7,891 bases of DNA, from assembly GCA_020341875.1 (NCBI GenBank), contig CP070839.1, positions 2,184,892 to 2,192,782 on the forward strand, written 5' to 3'. The translations under genes were made by a program, and so were the position numbers. The DNA is from Candidatus Zixiibacteriota bacterium. Its GTDB lineage: Bacteria > Zixibacteria > MSB-5A5 > SM1-73. Below, piece by piece: positions 5,430 to 7,891 of this stretch; within the stretch, counting starts at the first letter, position 1, and every line of letters starts with the position of its first letter. The notes beneath the pieces were generated by a model. The model did no database searches. It saw only the letters and a program-made list of their open reading frames with translations, and had not been told where the DNA came from.

Positions 5430-7891
5430 ATGAAGGCTGTTATCATGGCTGGAGGGTTTGGCACCCGCTTGAGACCCCTTTCCTGCAATATTCCCAAGCC
5501 CATGGTATATGTGGCAAACAAGCCCATGATGGAACACATCGTCAGCCTTCTCAAGAAACATGGCCTCAAGGATCTGGTGGTTCTCCTCTATTTTCAGGCA
5601 GAGACTATAAGAGACTACTTCGGGGACGGCTCGGAGTTCGGGGTGAGGATCGAATACGTGCAGGCGCAGGAGGATTACGGCACCGCCGGATCGGTAAAGA
5701 ATGCCCAGCACTTGCTTGACGAAAGATTTCTGATAATCTCGGCGGACGTGCTGACCGACATAGACCTGAAGACCGCGTGTGATTTTCACCAGAGAAACGA
5801 AGCCAGTGCGACCATGGTCCTGGCCCGAATGGAGAACCCCCTCTCCTACGGACTGGTGTTCACCCGGGAGGATGGCAGGATATCCCGGTTTTTGGAAAAA
5901 CCCACCTGGGGGGAGGTCTTCAGTGATACGGTCAACACCGGGGTATACATAATGGAGCCGGAGGTATTGGAGCAGATACCCCCGAAGCAGAATTTCGATT
6001 TCAGCAGGAGTCTCTTTCCTCACATGCTCGCAGAAGGTGAAAGGCTCTTTGGTTTTGTCACATCCGATTACTGGAGGGACGTGGGCAATCTGGAGGAGTA
6101 CTTCGAAGCTCATCAGGACATACTCGAGGGCAAGATGGGAGTTGACATCCAGGGCAACCTGCTTCATCGCGAGCATGCCAGCATCTGGGTGGGAAAGAAT
6201 GCCAGGGTGGGAGAAAAGGTCGAATTCAAAGGAACGGTGATCATTGGAAGCGATACTGAGATAGGTTCCCACTGTTTCATATCCAATTCGGTCATCGGCG
6301 ACCACGTCCGGATAGAGGACGACGTGAATCTTGATCGTTCTGTGGTCTGGAAGGACACCTCTATCGGAAAGAGGAGTATTCTGACTGAAGCAATCGTAGC
6401 GAATAACGCCCGGCTCGAGCAGGAGACGGTGGTCTTCGAGAATGCCGTTGTCAGTGAAAACTGCCATATCGAGAAAGGGGCCAAGATCAAGGCCAACGTG
6501 AGAGTGTGGCCGGGAAAAAGAGTGGAGGCCGGCTCCATCCTCTCCTCCAGCCTGGTGTGGGGAGAGAAATGGAATCGGGAGCTCTTCACCGACGCCAAGG
6601 TGATGGGAGTGGGAAATCTGGAACTGACCCCGGAGTTCGCGGTGAAATTGGGAGCAGCATACGGCGCCTTGCTGGGCAAAGGATCAACCGTGGTGACCAG
6701 CCGGGACGCAGGAAGCGCCTCGCGTATGATAAGCAGGGCCCTGATATGCGGCCTGCTCTCCGCCGGGGTGAACGTGAACGACTTGAGAACCCTGCCCATT
6801 CCGGTGGTGAGGTACGAGCTTAAATCTGGAAGAGAGCGGGGCGGAATACATACCAGGCGGTCGCCTCTCGACCCCAGGCAAGTCGATATCGTCTTCTTTA
6901 ACGGAGGGGGACGGGATCTCCCTACCTCCAAGACCAAGTCGGTAGAAAGACTTTTCTTCCGGGAGGATTTCAGAAGAGCATTTCCTGAGGAGACCGGACA
7001 GCTCGATTTTCCCCAACGGGTGATCGAGTCTTACCGGCAGGACTTTCTTAAGGCCATCGATTCCGAGAGGATAAGAAAGGCTCAGTTCAAGGTGGCGGTC
7101 GATTATTCCAACGGGGGAGCCTGCGAGATCTTCCCCTCCATAATCGGGTCCCTGGGCTGTGAGGTCATCTCTCTTAATGCCCATCTGGATCCGCAAAAGC
7201 TCTCTCGCTCGGACGATGAGCTGGCCCGGTCCGTTCAGCACCTCTCCTCCATCGTCAAATCGGTTAATGCGGACGTTGGTTTTCTCTTCGATCCCGGGGC
7301 GGAGAAGCTCTCGGTGGTGGACGGCGAGGGAGAATTCATCCCGCCGGATCTTTTGCTTCTTATGGTGACCTCCCTATTCCTGGACTGCACGCCAGCCCGA
7401 AGGATAGCAGTCCCGGTGGTAGCTTCCATGGGAGTGGAGAAGATCGCCGCCGAGTATGGCGTACAGGTGGTTCGTGTGAGAAATGACCATCTGGCCATGA
7501 TGGATGCTCTCTCCAATCTGAAAGCGGACTTCGTGGGAGGAACCAAGGGAGGCTTCATCTTCCCCGGATTCCAACTTGGGGCCGATGCCATGTTCAACGT
7601 GGCCAAGATCTTAGAGCTCCTCTCCGGAAACGGCCATTCCACCCCGACCTGCCAGAAGCGATCCTTGGCGGCGCTGCGCAGGGAATTGGACCGGTACCAT
7701 ATGGTCAAGCGAACCGTGCCCTGCTCCTGGGGGAAGAAAGGCCAGGTGATGCGGGAGCTTTCAAAACATACGGAAGACTGTAAGCGTGAACTGATAGACG
7801 GGGTGCGGGTACTAAATTGCGACTCCTGGGTACAGGTGATGCCCGATCGCAGAAGGGCTTCCTTCCTTATACTCGCGGAGTCGACAAAACC
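5430..7891 (+). CDS. Sugar-1-phosphate nucleotidyltransferase fused to beta-helix and degenerate phosphomannomutase-like domain (3' end outside window)
   Basis: An open frame of 820 codons runs to the right edge. It resembles the ~830-residue mannose-1-phosphate guanylyltransferase/phosphomannomutase-like fusions, so little is probably missing. Residues 1-~235 are a nucleotidyltransferase that should make an NDP-sugar from NTP and a hexose 1-phosphate: GGFGTRLRP (8-16), PKP (22-24), the metal aspartate in SADVLTD (Asp106), EKP (156-158), NTGVYI (169-174) and the second metal aspartate in DYWRDVGN (Asp217). Residues ~245-380 are hexapeptide repeats of a left-handed beta-helix. Residues ~394-820 follow the phosphohexomutase fold, but its active loops are changed: GGIHTRRSP (471-479) for the serine loop, DPGAEK (621-626) for the DGDGDR metal loop, GGTKGGF (703-709) for the sugar loop GGExSGH, and MPDRRRAS (804-811) for the phosphate loop RPSGTEP. 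I therefore infer no mutase activity. AGGGAG (5414-5419), ten bases before ATG 5430, supports the start. The sugar and base are not certain; GDP-mannose is the likeliest. Confidence 0.93.
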   Translation, partial: MKAVIMAGGFGTRLRPLSCNIPKPMVYVANKPMMEHIVSLLKKHGLKDLVVLLYFQAETIRDYFGDGSEFGVRIEYVQAQEDYGTAGSVKNAQHLLDERFLIISADVLTDIDLKTACDFHQRNEASATMVLARMENPLSYGLVFTREDGRISRFLEKPTWGEVFSDTVNTGVYIMEPEVLEQIPPKQNFDFSRSLFPHMLAEGERLFGFVTSDYWRDVGNLEEYFEAHQDILEGKMGVDIQGNLLHREHASIWVGKNARVGEKVEFKGTVIIGSDTEIGSHCFISNSVIGDHVRIEDDVNLDRSVVWKDTSIGKRSILTEAIVANNARLEQETVVFENAVVSENCHIEKGAKIKANVRVWPGKRVEAGSILSSSLVWGEKWNRELFTDAKVMGVGNLELTPEFAVKLGAAYGALLGKGSTVVTSRDAGSASRMISRALICGLLSAGVNVNDLRTLPIPVVRYELKSGRERGGIHTRRSPLDPRQVDIVFFNGGGRDLPTSKTKSVERLFFREDFRRAFPEETGQLDFPQRVIESYRQDFLKAIDSERIRKAQFKVAVDYSNGGACEIFPSIIGSLGCEVISLNAHLDPQKLSRSDDELARSVQHLSSIVKSVNADVGFLFDPGAEKLSVVDGEGEFIPPDLLLLMVTSLFLDCTPARRIAVPVVASMGVEKIAAEYGVQVVRVRNDHLAMMDALSNLKADFVGGTKGGFIFPGFQLGADAMFNVAKILELLSGNGHSTPTCQKRSLAALRRELDRYHMVKRTVPCSWGKKGQVMRELSKHTEDCKRELIDGVRVLNCDSWVQVMPDRRRASFLILAESTK

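Noticed and set aside
5271..6467. 398-codon frame on the minus strand
   Set aside because: It lies antisense to the nucleotidyltransferase and the end of the phosphatase gene, whose motifs are unmistakable. The translation has no recognisable domain; GC-biased third positions explain the lack of stops.
6164..6937. 257-codon minus-strand frame, plus further antisense frames at 6684-7241 and 7235-7708
   Set aside because: All are mirror frames of the beta-helix and mutase-like regions, with low-complexity Ser/Pro/Arg-rich translations and no motifs.
1..7891. RNA genes, CRISPR arrays, mobile elements and attachment sites
   Set aside because: No cloverleaf, repeat-spacer pattern, transposase or terminal inverted repeat was seen by reading both strands; all long stretches are explained by the seven genes.

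Overview
The window is ordinary bacterial chromosome with seven protein genes, all on the + strand. The first is cut by the left edge and the last by the right edge. I see no tRNA, rRNA, CRISPR array, insertion sequence, phage gene or integration scar. Base composition is moderately GC-rich (single 60-base lines in the protease and permease genes count about 63% G+C), with an AT-richer stretch in the HAD phosphatase gene. The mix points to a free-living bacterium from a deep or poorly cultured lineage: a bacterial/archaeal-type inositol-phosphate synthase, a trimodular nucleotidyltransferase/hexapeptide/phosphomannomutase-like protein, and an S41 protease with a long C-terminal extension. I cannot name the phylum from sequence alone.

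Layout. 1-678: C-terminal two thirds of myo-inositol-1-phosphate synthase, followed by a terminator-like hairpin at 711-751. 780-1436: thymidylate kinase. 1437-1637: a 201-base non-coding gap holding two adjacent hairpins. 1638-3320: a membrane-anchored PDZ/S41 carboxyl-terminal processing protease, followed by an 11-bp hairpin at 3360-3385. 3447-4235 and 4242-4598: a TSUP (TauE/SafE) permease and a DUF1634 small membrane protein, 6 bases apart and almost surely one transcription unit. 4649-5350: a HAD-IB phosphatase resembling MtnX. 5430 to the right edge: a protein of at least 820 residues joining a sugar-1-phosphate nucleotidyltransferase, a left-handed beta-helix and a phosphohexomutase fold.

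Function. The genes do not form one pathway. The inositol-phosphate synthase and the sugar nucleotidyltransferase both feed polar-lipid or glycan precursors. Thymidylate kinase serves DNA synthesis, the protease envelope quality control or protein maturation, and the permease pair anion movement across the membrane. The most notable observation is that the mutase half of the last protein keeps the fold's landmarks but has lost the serine loop, the metal loop, the sugar loop and the phosphate loop. It therefore looks like a pseudo-mutase, probably a regulatory or structural module. I found no convincing evidence for an undescribed multi-gene system.
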